Source: Chitinophaga sp. HK235
Lineage (GTDB): Bacteria > Bacteroidota > Bacteroidia > Chitinophagales > Chitinophagaceae
Direction: 5' to 3'
DNA: 64,000 nt
Assembly: GCF_018255755.1 (NCBI RefSeq)
Contig: NZ_CP073766.1
Span: 6,818,501-6,882,500, forward strand
Shown here: piece after piece, positions 26,018-35,163 of the stretch
Layout: every line of letters starts with the position of its first letter
How positions within the stretch are numbered: the stretch's first letter is position 1
Notes under the pieces: generated by a model
Told to the model about the DNA's origin: nothing
What the model saw: the letters and a program-made list of their open reading frames with translations, nothing else
Database searches by the model: none
Program-made: the position numbers and the translations under genes

Positions 26018-26992
26018 TTAGAAGTCTTCTTCCAGGCTGAAGGTCTGAGCATCTTTGGTACCGCCCATCACACCTGACTTCTGGTAATCTCCCACACGTT
26101 TCTCAAAGAAATTGGTCTTACCCTGTAATGAAATCATTTCCATGAAATCAAAAGGATTGGCCGAGTTGTATATCTTGGTGTAACCCAGCTCAGAGAGCCA
26201 TCTGTCTGCCACAAACTCGATGTATTGTGCCATCAGATCAGCATTCATACCGATCAGGTTTACTGGTAAAGCTTCAGTGATAAATTCCTTTTCATAGGAT
26301 ACCGCATCACGGATGATGGTATGTACCTGTTCTTCAGACAGTTTATTTTCCAGCATGCTATAGAGCAGGCAGGCAAATTCACAGTGCAGACCTTCATCAC
26401 GGCTGATCAGCTCATTGGAGAAAGTCAGACCTGGCATCAATCCTCTTTTCTTCAGCCAGAAAATAGAACAGAAACTGCCGCTGAAGAAAATGCCTTCTAC
26501 CGCTGCAAAGGCCACCAGGCGCTCTGCAAAGGAGCCGTTCTCAATCCAGCGCAGCGCCCACTCTGCTTTTTTCTTCACAGCAGGCACCGTGTCGATGGCA
26601 TGAAATAACCGGTCTTTTTCAGCCGGATCTTTTATATAGGTATCTATCAGCAACGCGTATGTCTCAGAGTGGATATTCTCCATCATGATCTGGAAACCAT
26701 AAAAGCAACGTGCTTCAGGTATCTGTACTTCGCTCATAAAGTTCACTGCCAGGTTTTCATTCACAATACCATCGCTGGCAGCAAAGAAAGCCAGTACATG
26801 GGAGATGAAGTGACGTTCCCCATCATTCATGCCTGCCCAGTCTTTCAGGTCTGCGCTCAGATCAATCTCTTCGGCCGTCCAGAAGCTCGCTTCGTGTTTT
26901 TTATAGTGCTCCCATATGGTAGGGTATTTGATTGGCAATAACACAAAACGGTCCTTGTTCTCTTTTAGAAGAATTTCATTCTCGTTACTCAT
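26018..26992 (-). CDS. nrdB: Ribonucleoside-diphosphate reductase beta subunit (class I)
   Basis: A 324-residue R2 subunit holding the dinuclear metal site and tyrosyl radical. D74 (AASDGIVNENL), E105 and H108 (MMENIHSETY) and the second set in EGIFFSGSF and DEGLHCEF are the metal ligands; Y112 is in the radical position. The wording FYGFQIMMENIHSE is close to that of eukaryotic R2 rather than E. coli NrdB, a known trait of this subgroup. The C-terminal end (TFSLEEDF) is the usual flexible peptide that docks on the alpha subunit. First gene of the nrdB-nrdA unit. Confidence 0.96.
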   Translation of the reverse strand: MSNENEILLKENKDRFVLLPIKYPTIWEHYKKHEASFWTAEEIDLSADLKDWAGMNDGERHFISHVLAFFAASDGIVNENLAVNFMSEVQIPEARCFYGFQIMMENIHSETYALLIDTYIKDPAEKDRLFHAIDTVPAVKKKAEWALRWIENGSFAERLVAFAAVEGIFFSGSFCSIFWLKKRGLMPGLTFSNELISRDEGLHCEFACLLYSMLENKLSEEQVHTIIRDAVSYEKEFITEALPVNLIGMNADLMAQYIEFVADRWLSELGYTKIYNSANPFDFMEMISLQGKTNFFEKRVGDYQKSGVMGGTKDAQTFSLEEDF

Positions 26993-27443
26993 AATAATAT
27001 TTTTTTATTCGGGTACTGTCGCGGTTTTCGGTTTTTCCTTGTTTGGGGTTGGTATACTGAAAGATCATATACGTCACATTTACTACCTACCCGGGTCCAG
27101 CATGTATCCAAAAAAACTAACGTCCAGATTACAAATGTAAGCATCCACTTCAGCGAGGGAAGATATAGTTTTCAACAGGTGTGGAAAAAGAATGTGAACA
27201 TTGTTGAAAGTTAATACCGTAGCGGGTTTGTGACTATTGTGGATAACACTGTATATAATATCTTTCCCATGTGAAAAAATCATGACATAATGGGGAGAGA
27301 TATACACAAAAAAATTACACAATCAGATAAGTACATGATCATCAGTATGAAAAATGCCGCTACCAAATTTTTGTTAAATTGAACACAGGTATGTCTTATA
27401 TATGAATTAATTTTTCATATTTACAGCCTATCAACTATTACGT
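26993..27443. other. Divergent regulatory region between nrdB and the ABC transporter
   Basis: 450 bases without a gene. Contains a TACATTTG box reading toward nrdB (27139-27132) and DnaA-box-like sites (27180-27188 and 27238-27246). Otherwise AT-rich; an imperfect NrdR-like half site (ACACTGTATATAATAT near 27246) was seen but not supported. Confidence 0.45.
27180..27246 (-). promoter_or_regulatory. Two DnaA-box-like sites upstream of nrdB
   Basis: On the minus strand, 27246-27238 reads TTATCCACA, an exact consensus DnaA box, and 27188-27180 reads TTTTCCACA, one base off. They lie 58 bases apart in the nrdB upstream region. In E. coli, DnaA controls nrdAB; here this is inference. Confidence 0.4.
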
Positions 27444-28085
27444 ATGTCCCAACCGGTTATTGCCCTTTATACTGTCAGAAAAAATTACCAGGACGTACCT
27501 GTACTGGATATTCCACACCTGGAACTGCCAACAGGCATCTATTGGCTCCAGGGCGAAAACGGCGCAGGCAAAACCACCTGCATGAAAGTAATGGCCGGCC
27601 TCATACCCTTCAAAGGGGAAATACGACTCCAGGAAACGGTCAGCAGCCACGAACATCCCGTACAGTTCCGCCGCCTGATCAACTACGCCGAGGCAGAACC
27701 CTTCTACCCGGCATTCCTCACCGGCCGCGATCTCCTGGAATTATATCTTAATACTAAAGGCGGCGACCGCCACCTGATCGGGGAAATAGCCGAAAGAATG
27801 GGTGTGCATATCTTTGTGAATAACCCGGTAAGCACCTATTCCAGCGGTATGCTCAAAAAACTGTCACTGCTGCTCGCCTTTACCGGCAACCCGGCCGTCA
27901 TCCTCCTCGACGAACCACTGATCACCATCGATACCCGCACGCTGGCCATCCTGTACGACCTGGTACGTACCTGGCACGCTAAAGGCGTTTCTTTCCTCAT
28001 CACCTCCCATCAGCCACTCGACCCGGAAGAAATTACCATCACCGGCACCCTCCGGGTAGCAGATAAAAATATTACGCTCAATTAA
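27444..28085 (+). CDS. ABC transporter ATP-binding protein
   Basis: A 213-residue nucleotide-binding subunit, short but complete. Walker A is GENGAGKTT (residues 37-45), the signature is YSSGMLKKLSLLLAF (about 131-145) in which SSGM replaces the usual LSGGQ, Walker B is AVILLDEP (about 151-158), and the switch histidine is in ITSHQ (near 189). Stop and the permease start are separated by one base, so both are translated together. Substrate unknown; the arrangement resembles small ABC-2-like exporters. Confidence 0.9.
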   Translation: MSQPVIALYTVRKNYQDVPVLDIPHLELPTGIYWLQGENGAGKTTCMKVMAGLIPFKGEIRLQETVSSHEHPVQFRRLINYAEAEPFYPAFLTGRDLLELYLNTKGGDRHLIGEIAERMGVHIFVNNPVSTYSSGMLKKLSLLLAFTGNPAVILLDEPLITIDTRTLAILYDLVRTWHAKGVSFLITSHQPLDPEEITITGTLRVADKNITLN

Positions 28086-28086
28086 T

Positions 28087-29214
28087 ATGCGTTCAACCAC
28101 CGCCATCTTACAAAAAATATTCACCGCCCAGTTTTATATCCAGAACACCGGTTTTTTCCTCGTGCTGTTTTATCTGATGTTCGGCGTAGTAGACAGCAGC
28201 AGCCTGCTCAGCTACCACCGCTCACTGATGATGGGCTTCCTCGAAGGCCACTCTTTCCTGCTGCTAGTGCTCTTCCTTTGGACACTCTACCTGCTCAAAT
28301 GCACTGGCTTCGTCATGAAAACACTGCAAACCCGTGGTTATGAATTTCTCTACACCACAATGGGAAGTATGCACAAAAAACAACGCCTCCGCGAATGGGC
28401 CTTCATTCATACCGCTATCTACCTGCCGGTACTGATATACTCCGGAATAGCCATCGTTGTAGGTGTCAGACATCACTACTACAGCACCGCTTCCATCATA
28501 CTGATTTTTAATATTGCCATGTGCTGCTGGCCACTGGCACTCTATGAAAGAAAACTACATAACCCCGATACACTCTTTTTTACCGGTCACCTGCAACGAT
28601 GGATCAACCGCCATATCGTCAAACCACCGGTATTATATTTTCTGTACGAACTCTTCACACAGTTTCCACGCCGTATCCTCAGCGCCAAACTCATTTCCGC
28701 CGCCCTTGTATGGATCACTTTTTTTCTCATGCAACAAGGCGACTACTTCGATCTGCGCGGTCTGCAGCTGGGCGTGATGGTAAGTGTGCTGCTGCATCTG
28801 CAACTGCTCACTCATCATCGTGTGTTTGATGATACCTGGCTCAACTTCATGGAAAACCTGCCCATCAGCACTTTCCGGCATTACCTCCGGATGGTAGGTA
28901 TATACGTGATTATTTTTTTACCGGAGATGATCATGATTATCGTCAACGCCTATACGAAAACAGACGTGTTGTCCCTGCTGATGGTTTTTTGTATGGCACT
29001 TTCTTTACTGATGTTTTTCCGCACCTTATTATATTTTCCCAAGATCAACAATGAAATACATGTGCGTTATGTATTACTCACCTGCTTTGTGGTACTATTC
29101 CTGATCCTGGGACATAGAGAATGGATCGCTATTCTGCTGCTGCTGCTGATGTCAGCGATCATCTTCTTTAAAAAATATCGAAAATACGAGCCATATATCG
29201 AGTCCCAGGGCTGA
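28087..29214 (+). CDS. ABC transporter permease-like membrane protein
   Basis: A 375-residue membrane protein with about eight to ten hydrophobic helices (for example LLLVLFLWTLYLLKC, IYVIIFLPEMIMIIVNAY, LTCFVVLFLILGHREWIAIL). I recognise no named permease family, but its tight coupling to the ATPase makes it the transmembrane partner. The end is odd: the last residues SQG and the TGA stop are encoded inside the palindrome that opens the composite repeat at 29204, so the natural C-terminus may have been replaced when the repeat inserted. Confidence 0.78.
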   Translation: MRSTTAILQKIFTAQFYIQNTGFFLVLFYLMFGVVDSSSLLSYHRSLMMGFLEGHSFLLLVLFLWTLYLLKCTGFVMKTLQTRGYEFLYTTMGSMHKKQRLREWAFIHTAIYLPVLIYSGIAIVVGVRHHYYSTASIILIFNIAMCCWPLALYERKLHNPDTLFFTGHLQRWINRHIVKPPVLYFLYELFTQFPRRILSAKLISAALVWITFFLMQQGDYFDLRGLQLGVMVSVLLHLQLLTHHRVFDDTWLNFMENLPISTFRHYLRMVGIYVIIFLPEMIMIIVNAYTKTDVLSLLMVFCMALSLLMFFRTLLYFPKINNEIHVRYVLLTCFVVLFLILGHREWIAILLLLLMSAIIFFKKYRKYEPYIESQG

Positions 29215-29439
29215 AGCCCTGGGCTATATTATTGTTTGAGAAAAATGCGGTGGTTTATTTTTTCCTGGCCTATGATTATATTGAAATAAATTCTTTTAGC
29301 CCTGGAAAAATAAACCACCGCATCTTATAATAGATTTCTTTTTTGCTCCTGATTATATTGAATTAATTTTTTTAAACTCTGGAAAAATAAACCACTGTAT
29401 TTCCCTCAAACAATCATAACCCAGGGCTTCAGCCCTGGG
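29204..29439. repeat. Composite repeat with terminal palindromes and internal tandem units
   Basis: A 20-base palindrome (29204-29223) and its near-copy (29420-29439) bracket the element; each is extended by related flanks (TATTGTTTGAG and CTCAAACAAT) so the two ends form a long inverted repeat. Inside, GCGGTGGTTTATTTTTTC at about 29248 is inverted to GGAAAAATAAACCACCGCAT at about 29304, and a unit GATTATATTGAA...GGAAAAATAAACCAC is repeated in tandem (about 29273-29333 and 29350-29400). It starts inside the permease gene and ends 22 bases before the next gene. Confidence 0.85.
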
Positions 29440-29461
29440 ATCCTCCGCTCCTTATCCTCAA

Positions 29462-31015
29462 TCAAATCCTCCTCTCTTTATTAACAAACTTACGATGTAT
29501 CACTTCCTGTACCGGAATATTTTCAATCTTGCTCTCCAGCCAGGAGATGATATCCAGATAAAGGAAGGACCTGCGTTCATAAGGATCTTCAGAGATCTGT
29601 TCCAGTCTGTCTTTCAGGTCTACGAAGGCGCTGCGCAGTTCTTTTGGATTAGCATAGATATAACGGCGCAGGAACTTCATGATCTCTTCCATTACCAGCC
29701 CGAGGTCTTTGTGTTTGGAGATAAAGTGATACACTGATTTGATCAGGTATTCTACCAGGCTGTAGTTTTCCAGTTCGTAATGGGCAATGAGATGCAGGAT
29801 GCGTGCAAAGCACTGTATATCGGCACGCAGGTTACCGATTTTCAGGTTGATGATTTTGTTGAGATAAACGATGGCTTTACTGTTGTCGCCACTACCAAAA
29901 TAGAGGCAGGCGATTTTGTAGTAAAATACGAGTACGCGGTGCTGATCTATTTTCAGGGTATGGTTGCAGATTTCTGTTTCGAGTTCCGGCACCATAGCAA
30001 GGCCCTGGCTGAAGGTACCTTCCAGGAAGTAACGGTTGATCTTGGCGGTGTACAGATGTACAAAGGCAGATGTACGCGTGTTTTCGTGGAAATGCTCTTC
30101 ATTTTCCCGGATGAAATGTTCCAGATCGCAGAGTGCCGATTTGAATTTCTCGAAGTTGGACGTATAAAAATGCGCTGTCAGCAGGTTGTGTTGTGCTTTG
30201 ATATAAAGGTCCATGTCTGTTTGCTGCATGGCAGGGTACTGTTTGAACAGATCTACCCATTTCTGTGTGTAGCGGTAGTACATCACAAAATCCTGCAGGA
30301 TATAATAATACCAGGAAGAGGCCTGGTAGAGATATACTTTTTCGTAGAAGCTCATCAGGGAGAAGTCCCGTTGAGGCAGCTGGCTTTCAAAAAATGATTT
30401 CACCATTTCTGCGTCTCTTTCGTTGCGGGCGTGTCCCAGCTTGAGGTAGAGGCCGTACATCCTGAGGGACAGTGTGCTCAGGCGGCTGATGTTGGTCAGC
30501 TGCAGCTCTATCTGCCTGGATTCGGCGCTCAGAGCTTCGGCCCGGTTTTCCAGGCTTCGGGTGATATGGCGGGATTCTATCAGCTTTTCGAACTCCACGA
30601 TTTCATAACCCAGCATTACTTCTTCCTGTTCCAGGGCCATGGTTTTGGCTTTGGCCAGAATTTTAAGGCTCTGGTTGTATAATCCTTTGTTATACAGTAC
30701 CCGGGCATGGTCCAGCTGCTCCCGCAGGTCTATCAGCGGGTCTTTCTGCTTGTACAGCTGCCGGAGGCTGGACAACAGGTGTTTATAAAGATGGGCCTTT
30801 ACGTTGGACAGCTGTTGCTTTTTCAGGTCTGGCACTTTCTTCAGTATCTGTTCCTCATCATAGTCTTTCATTTTGTCCAACGTATTGAAGAGCTGAATAA
30901 ACAGAACGTCGTCTTTGCTGTTGTTTTTATTGAAAGCAAGCTGAAAATTTCGCTTTTCGGCTTTTGTAAGTGTTTTTATTAATATGAATAAGGCATCACT
31001 TTGACTGTTGGGCAT
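29462..31015 (-). CDS. Conserved alpha-helical protein of unknown function
   Basis: A 517-residue protein without signal peptide or membrane segment. It is almost entirely helical with TPR-like alternation of aromatic and small residues (LYNKGLYNQSLKILAKAKTM, ACLYFGSGDNSKAIVYLNKI). The N-terminal 90 residues are rich in lysine and may pack separately (LTKAEKRNFQLAFNKNN). I believe it belongs to a Bacteroidota-wide family seen with no assigned role. It stands alone, divergent from the leucine operon. TPR-like scaffolding or regulation is a reasonable guess but is not shown. Confidence 0.7.
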   Translation of the reverse strand: MPNSQSDALFILIKTLTKAEKRNFQLAFNKNNSKDDVLFIQLFNTLDKMKDYDEEQILKKVPDLKKQQLSNVKAHLYKHLLSSLRQLYKQKDPLIDLREQLDHARVLYNKGLYNQSLKILAKAKTMALEQEEVMLGYEIVEFEKLIESRHITRSLENRAEALSAESRQIELQLTNISRLSTLSLRMYGLYLKLGHARNERDAEMVKSFFESQLPQRDFSLMSFYEKVYLYQASSWYYYILQDFVMYYRYTQKWVDLFKQYPAMQQTDMDLYIKAQHNLLTAHFYTSNFEKFKSALCDLEHFIRENEEHFHENTRTSAFVHLYTAKINRYFLEGTFSQGLAMVPELETEICNHTLKIDQHRVLVFYYKIACLYFGSGDNSKAIVYLNKIINLKIGNLRADIQCFARILHLIAHYELENYSLVEYLIKSVYHFISKHKDLGLVMEEIMKFLRRYIYANPKELRSAFVDLKDRLEQISEDPYERRSFLYLDIISWLESKIENIPVQEVIHRKFVNKERRI

Positions 31016-31127
31016 CGTTAATAAAATCTTGTAAGTGTTTGATATACAGAAAGTTGATGTATATCAAGGTGTTTTAAAAGTTGTAATTAAAGCAAATTTA
31101 GCGATATGGCAATTAAATATTGACCAT

Positions 31128-31135
31128 TAGATTTG
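31128..31135 (+). promoter_or_regulatory. -7 box of the leucine operon
   Basis: TAGATTTG fits TAnnTTTG and ends 37 bases before the leuC start. The -33 box is unclear. No leader peptide or T-box is visible in the 157-base gap. Confidence 0.35.
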
Positions 31136-31172
31136 AAGGTATAAAACAATTTAAAAAGGAAAGCATTTAAGG

Positions 31173-32576
31173 ATGGGAAAAACGTTATTTGACAAGATCT
31201 GGGACAGTCACATCGTGAAAAGCCGGCCGGACCACCCGGACGCAGTGTATATCAATACACACTTTATTCATGAAGTTACCAGTCCTCAGGCGTTTGATGG
31301 ACTGCGTAAGCGTAGTATCCCGGTATTTCGTCCGCAGAAAACCAGGGCTACCGCCGACCACAACGTACCGACCATGGACCAGCACCTGCCTATCAAGGAA
31401 GCGCTGAGCCGCCACCAGGTGGAAATGCTTACTAAAAATACAGCCGAATTCGGCGTAGAACTGTATGGTCTGGGACATCGCTACCAGGGTATCGTTCACG
31501 TGATAGGCCCCGAACTGGGCATTACCCTGCCAGGTATGACCATCGTTTGCGGTGACAGCCACACCAGCACCCACGGCGCCTTCGGTGCCGTAGCCTTCGG
31601 CATCGGCACCTCCGAAGTAGAACAGGTACTGGCCACCCAGTGTATCCTGCAATACAAGCCCAAACGCATGAAAATAGAGGTCAACGGTACCCTCAGAAAA
31701 GGTGTGCTGTCTAAAGATATCATCCTCTATATCATCTCTAAAATATCTGCTTCCGGCGCTACCGGCTACTTCGTGGAGTATGCCGGCGATGCTATCCGCA
31801 GCCTCAGCATGGAAGCCCGTATGACCATCTGCAACATGAGCATCGAAATGGGCGCCCGTGGTGGCCTCATCGCTCCGGATGACATCACCTTCGACTATAT
31901 CAAAGGCCGCGAGTTTGCTCCACAGGGAGCCGACTGGGACAAGGCCCTGGCATACTGGAAAACACTGTATTCCGATAACGACGCGCAGTTCGATAAAGTA
32001 CTCACCTTCGACGCCGCCGATATCGAACCACAGATCACCTACGGTACCAACCCCGGCATGGGCATGGGCATCACCCAACAGATCCCTTCGCTGGAACAGA
32101 TAGACGAAAAAGAAAGACCTTCCTTCAAAAAGTCACTGGAGTACATGGACTTACAGCCCGGCAGCGCTCTGCTCGGCAAAAAAATCGACTATGTATTTAT
32201 CGGTAGCTGTACCAACTCCCGCATCGAAGACCTCCGCCTGGTGGCCGATCTGGTGAAAGGAAAACGCAAAGCCGAAGATGTGGTGGTGTGGATAGTGCCC
32301 GGCTCTAAACAAGTAGAAGCACAGGCTAAAGAAGAAGGCATCGATAAAGTGTTTGCAGAAGCCGGTTTCCAGCTGCGTGAGCCTGGTTGTTCTGCCTGCC
32401 TGGGTATGAATGAAGACAAAGTACCTGCAGGTATGTATTGTATTTCCACTTCCAACCGCAACTTCGAAGGTCGTCAGGGCCCTAATGCCCGCACCTTCCT
32501 GGCCAGCCCGCTCACCGCTGCTGCTGCAGCCATTACCGGTAGGGTAACGGACGGAAGAGAAGTCTTTGGCTTCTAA
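31173..32576 (+). CDS. leuC: 3-isopropylmalate dehydratase large subunit
   Basis: A 467-residue aconitase-type subunit that, with LeuD, isomerises 2-isopropylmalate to 3-isopropylmalate in leucine synthesis. The [4Fe-4S] ligands are in GSCTNSR (near 345-351) and PGCSACLGM (near 405-413). Conserved DSHTSTHGAFGAVAFGIGTS is at about 127-147 in two adjoining parts. Full length. First gene of leuC-[methyltransferase]-leuD-leuB-leuA. Confidence 0.97.
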   Translation: MGKTLFDKIWDSHIVKSRPDHPDAVYINTHFIHEVTSPQAFDGLRKRSIPVFRPQKTRATADHNVPTMDQHLPIKEALSRHQVEMLTKNTAEFGVELYGLGHRYQGIVHVIGPELGITLPGMTIVCGDSHTSTHGAFGAVAFGIGTSEVEQVLATQCILQYKPKRMKIEVNGTLRKGVLSKDIILYIISKISASGATGYFVEYAGDAIRSLSMEARMTICNMSIEMGARGGLIAPDDITFDYIKGREFAPQGADWDKALAYWKTLYSDNDAQFDKVLTFDAADIEPQITYGTNPGMGMGITQQIPSLEQIDEKERPSFKKSLEYMDLQPGSALLGKKIDYVFIGSCTNSRIEDLRLVADLVKGKRKAEDVVVWIVPGSKQVEAQAKEEGIDKVFAEAGFQLREPGCSACLGMNEDKVPAGMYCISTSNRNFEGRQGPNARTFLASPLTAAAAAITGRVTDGREVFGF

Positions 32577-32646
32577 AACTTATACCTGGAGCGGTTTGGG
32601 CCACTTCCTGTAAAACCAATTGCTGAATTATTAATATCAACCTGTC

Positions 32647-33403
32647 ATGTCTGATACCTGGAACGCCGAATTGTATAAAACCAAACACGCTTTTGTGTTT
32701 GAATATGGCAACAGCCTGATCGGAGACTGGTTGCAACCACAGGCCGGGGAGCAGATCCTCGATCTGGGCTGCGGTACCGGAGAACTCACCGCCCAGCTGG
32801 CAGCCACCGGTGCACAGGTGACAGGCATTGATGCCTCTCCTGCCATGATCGCCACCGCCCGGCAAACTTTCCCGGAAGGGTCGTTTGATGTGGCGGATGC
32901 TACCACTTTCTCACTGCCGCAACAGTTCGATGCTATCTTCTCCAATGCTACCCTGCACTGGGTACGGGAAAAAGGAAAAAGCCATCGCCCGGATGTATGC
33001 CCAGCTGAAGAAAGGCGGCCGCCTCGTCATCGAGATGGGCGGAAAAGGCAATGTGGACAGTATCCTGCACACACTCAATATAGTGATGCAGGAAAAAGGA
33101 TACCACTACGAACCTTTCTGGTATTTCCCTTCACCCGGTGAATATACCACGCTGCTGGAACAGGCAGGCTTTAAGGTGGAAAGGGTGCATTTCTTTGACC
33201 GGCCCACCCGGCTGGCAGATCCGCATACCGGCATTATCGACTGGCTGCAGATGTTCGGACAACATTTTTTCGCCGGTATACCGGAAACGGATATACGAAA
33301 CATCCTGCAGCAGGTGCAGCAGGAACTGGCACCACAGATTACCCGCAACGGTGAACTGTACGCCGATTATGTCAGACTGCGGGTAGCCGCCATAAAAATC
33401 TAA
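32647..33403 (+). pseudogene. SAM-dependent methyltransferase (trans-aconitate methyltransferase-like) with a one-base frameshift
   Basis: Two overlapping frames form one class I methyltransferase of about 251 residues. The 5' frame has LDLGCGTGELTAQLA (SAM site, 38-52), VTGIDASPAMIATARQTFP and FSNATLHWVREK, resembling Tam. The 3' frame continues EKAIARMYAQLKKGGRLVIE and runs to AAIKI. Joining them requires removal of one G at 32974 or 32975, between two runs of five A. The position in the leu operon suggests methylation of an isopropylmalate-like acid, as yeast Tmt1 does. It may be a real lesion, a sequencing error or a +1 shift. Confidence 0.85.
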
Positions 33404-33418
33404 ACAGTAATCATCATC

Positions 33419-34018
33419 ATGAGTAAAATATTTCAACATCTCGTTTCATCTGCGGTACCTGTACCCATTGAAAATATTGATACAGACCAGATCATCCCTG
33501 CACGCTTTCTGAAAGCAACCACCAGGGATGGTTTCGGAGAAAACCTGTTCCGTGACTGGCGCTTTGACGCCAACAATCAGCCTAAAGCTGACTTCGTGCT
33601 CAACAATCCCATTTACAGCGGTAAAATACTGGTGGCCGGCAAAAACTTCGGTTGCGGCTCCTCCCGTGAACACGCTGCCTGGGCAATTGGCGACTACGGC
33701 TTTAAAGTAGTGGTGAGCAGCTTCTTCGCAGATATCTTCAAAAACAATGCACTCAACAACTTCATCCTGCCTGTACAGGTGAGCGAAACTTTCCTGGATA
33801 ATATCTTCAAAGCCATCGAAGCAGATCCCAATGCACAGATAGAAGTAGACCTGGAAAACCAGCTCATCAAAATAGTGGCTACCGGAGAAAAAGAAAATTT
33901 CGATATCAACGCATACAAAAAAACATGCCTGCTCAACGGGTATGATGATATCGATTATCTCCTGAGCCTGCGCCAGGACATCGAAAAGTACGAAACCACC
34001 CGGGAGTTCAATTTCTAA
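33419..34018 (+). CDS. leuD: 3-isopropylmalate dehydratase small subunit
   Basis: A 199-residue swivel-domain subunit that completes the LeuCD active site. Seen: ENIDTDQIIPARFL at 18-31 and the serine-rich signature NFGCGSSREHAAWAI (about 77-91), plus VVVSSFFADIFKNNALNNF. Length matches the long-form bacterial LeuD. It begins 15 bases after the frameshifted methyltransferase, so the methyltransferase sits between the two halves of one enzyme. Confidence 0.97.
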   Translation: MSKIFQHLVSSAVPVPIENIDTDQIIPARFLKATTRDGFGENLFRDWRFDANNQPKADFVLNNPIYSGKILVAGKNFGCGSSREHAAWAIGDYGFKVVVSSFFADIFKNNALNNFILPVQVSETFLDNIFKAIEADPNAQIEVDLENQLIKIVATGEKENFDINAYKKTCLLNGYDDIDYLLSLRQDIEKYETTREFNF

Positions 34019-34057
34019 CAATCACTAAAACAACATAAAAGCAAAAGCAATCCTAGT

Positions 34058-35137
34058 ATGGGCGTAGAGAAGAAAATATTGGTAATACCCGGCGATGGCA
34101 TAGGTCAGGAAGTAACCTCCTGGGGCCTGAAAGTGTTGAAGACGATAGCGGCCAACTATCACCACAGCTTCACTTTTGAAGAAGGTATCATGGGCCACGT
34201 AGCGATCGAAGCTACCGGCGACCCGCTGCCTGAAGAAACGCTGCAGAAAGCCAGAAACAGCGACGCTATCCTGTTTGGTGCTATCGGTCATGCTAAATAC
34301 GATAATGATCCTACGCTGAAGGTAAGACCAGAGCAAGGTCTGCTGAAAATCCGCAAGGAGCTGGGCTTATATGCCAATCTCCGCCCTATAAAACTTTTTG
34401 ATGAACTGCTGGAAGCATCCAGCATCAAGCCGGAAATCCTCCGTGGCTCGGATATCCTCTTCTTCCGTGAACTCACCGGTGATGTGTATTTCGGCGAAAA
34501 GAAAAGAACGGAAGACCGCAACACCGCTTCTGACCTGATGATCTACCACCGCTATGAGGTAGAGCGTATCGCCCGCAAAGCCTACGAAGCTGCCCGTACC
34601 CGCCGCAAAAAACTCTGCTCTGTAGATAAAGCCAATGTGCTGGAAGCCAGCCGCCTCTGGAGAGAAGTGATGCAGGAAGTGGCTAAAGAATATCCCGATG
34701 TGGAAACAGAACACATGTTCATCGACAACGCTGCGATGCAGCTGATCAAGGACCCCAAACGTTTCGACGTAGTGGTGACTGGCAACCTCTTCGGAGATAT
34801 CCTCACCGATGAAGCTTCCCAGATCGCCGGTTCTATGGGCATGCTGGCCTCTGCCTCTGTTGGTGATAAAGTAGGTTTCTACGAGCCTATCCACGGTTCT
34901 GCCCACGATATCGCCGGTAAAGGTATCGCCAACCCGCTGGCGTCTATCCTGTCTGCCGCACTGATGCTGGATATCTCTTTTGGTCTGAAAACGGAGTCCC
35001 AGCGTGTGATCAAAGCTGTAGAAGCTACACTCAGACAAGGATACAGAACAATGGATATCGCTAACAAACATACGGATAACGATTTCATTATGGGTACAGA
35101 CGCCATGGGCGCCAAAGTGCTTGAAAACCTGAACTAA
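34058..35137 (+). CDS. leuB: 3-isopropylmalate dehydrogenase
   Basis: A 359-residue NAD-dependent decarboxylating dehydrogenase that converts 3-isopropylmalate to 2-ketoisocaproate. Substrate arginines fall in LLKIRKELGLYANLRPIK (about 91-108) and RELTGDVYFG (about 135-144); the metal and NAD segments are TGNLFGDILTDEASQIAGS and FYEPIHGSAHDIAGKGIANP. Full length. Fourth gene of the leu operon. Confidence 0.97.
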   Translation: MGVEKKILVIPGDGIGQEVTSWGLKVLKTIAANYHHSFTFEEGIMGHVAIEATGDPLPEETLQKARNSDAILFGAIGHAKYDNDPTLKVRPEQGLLKIRKELGLYANLRPIKLFDELLEASSIKPEILRGSDILFFRELTGDVYFGEKKRTEDRNTASDLMIYHRYEVERIARKAYEAARTRRKKLCSVDKANVLEASRLWREVMQEVAKEYPDVETEHMFIDNAAMQLIKDPKRFDVVVTGNLFGDILTDEASQIAGSMGMLASASVGDKVGFYEPIHGSAHDIAGKGIANPLASILSAALMLDISFGLKTESQRVIKAVEATLRQGYRTMDIANKHTDNDFIMGTDAMGAKVLENLN

Positions 35138-35163
35138 TTCTTCATTGAAAATATTTCATTATC

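Noticed and set aside
27246..27262. NrdR box upstream of nrdB
   Set aside because: Only one half fits the palindromic consensus and no second box at helical spacing was found.
31185..32078. Open frame of almost 300 codons antisense to leuC
   Set aside because: It mirrors leuC codon structure, has a biased amino-acid content without recognisable motifs, and leuC is certain.
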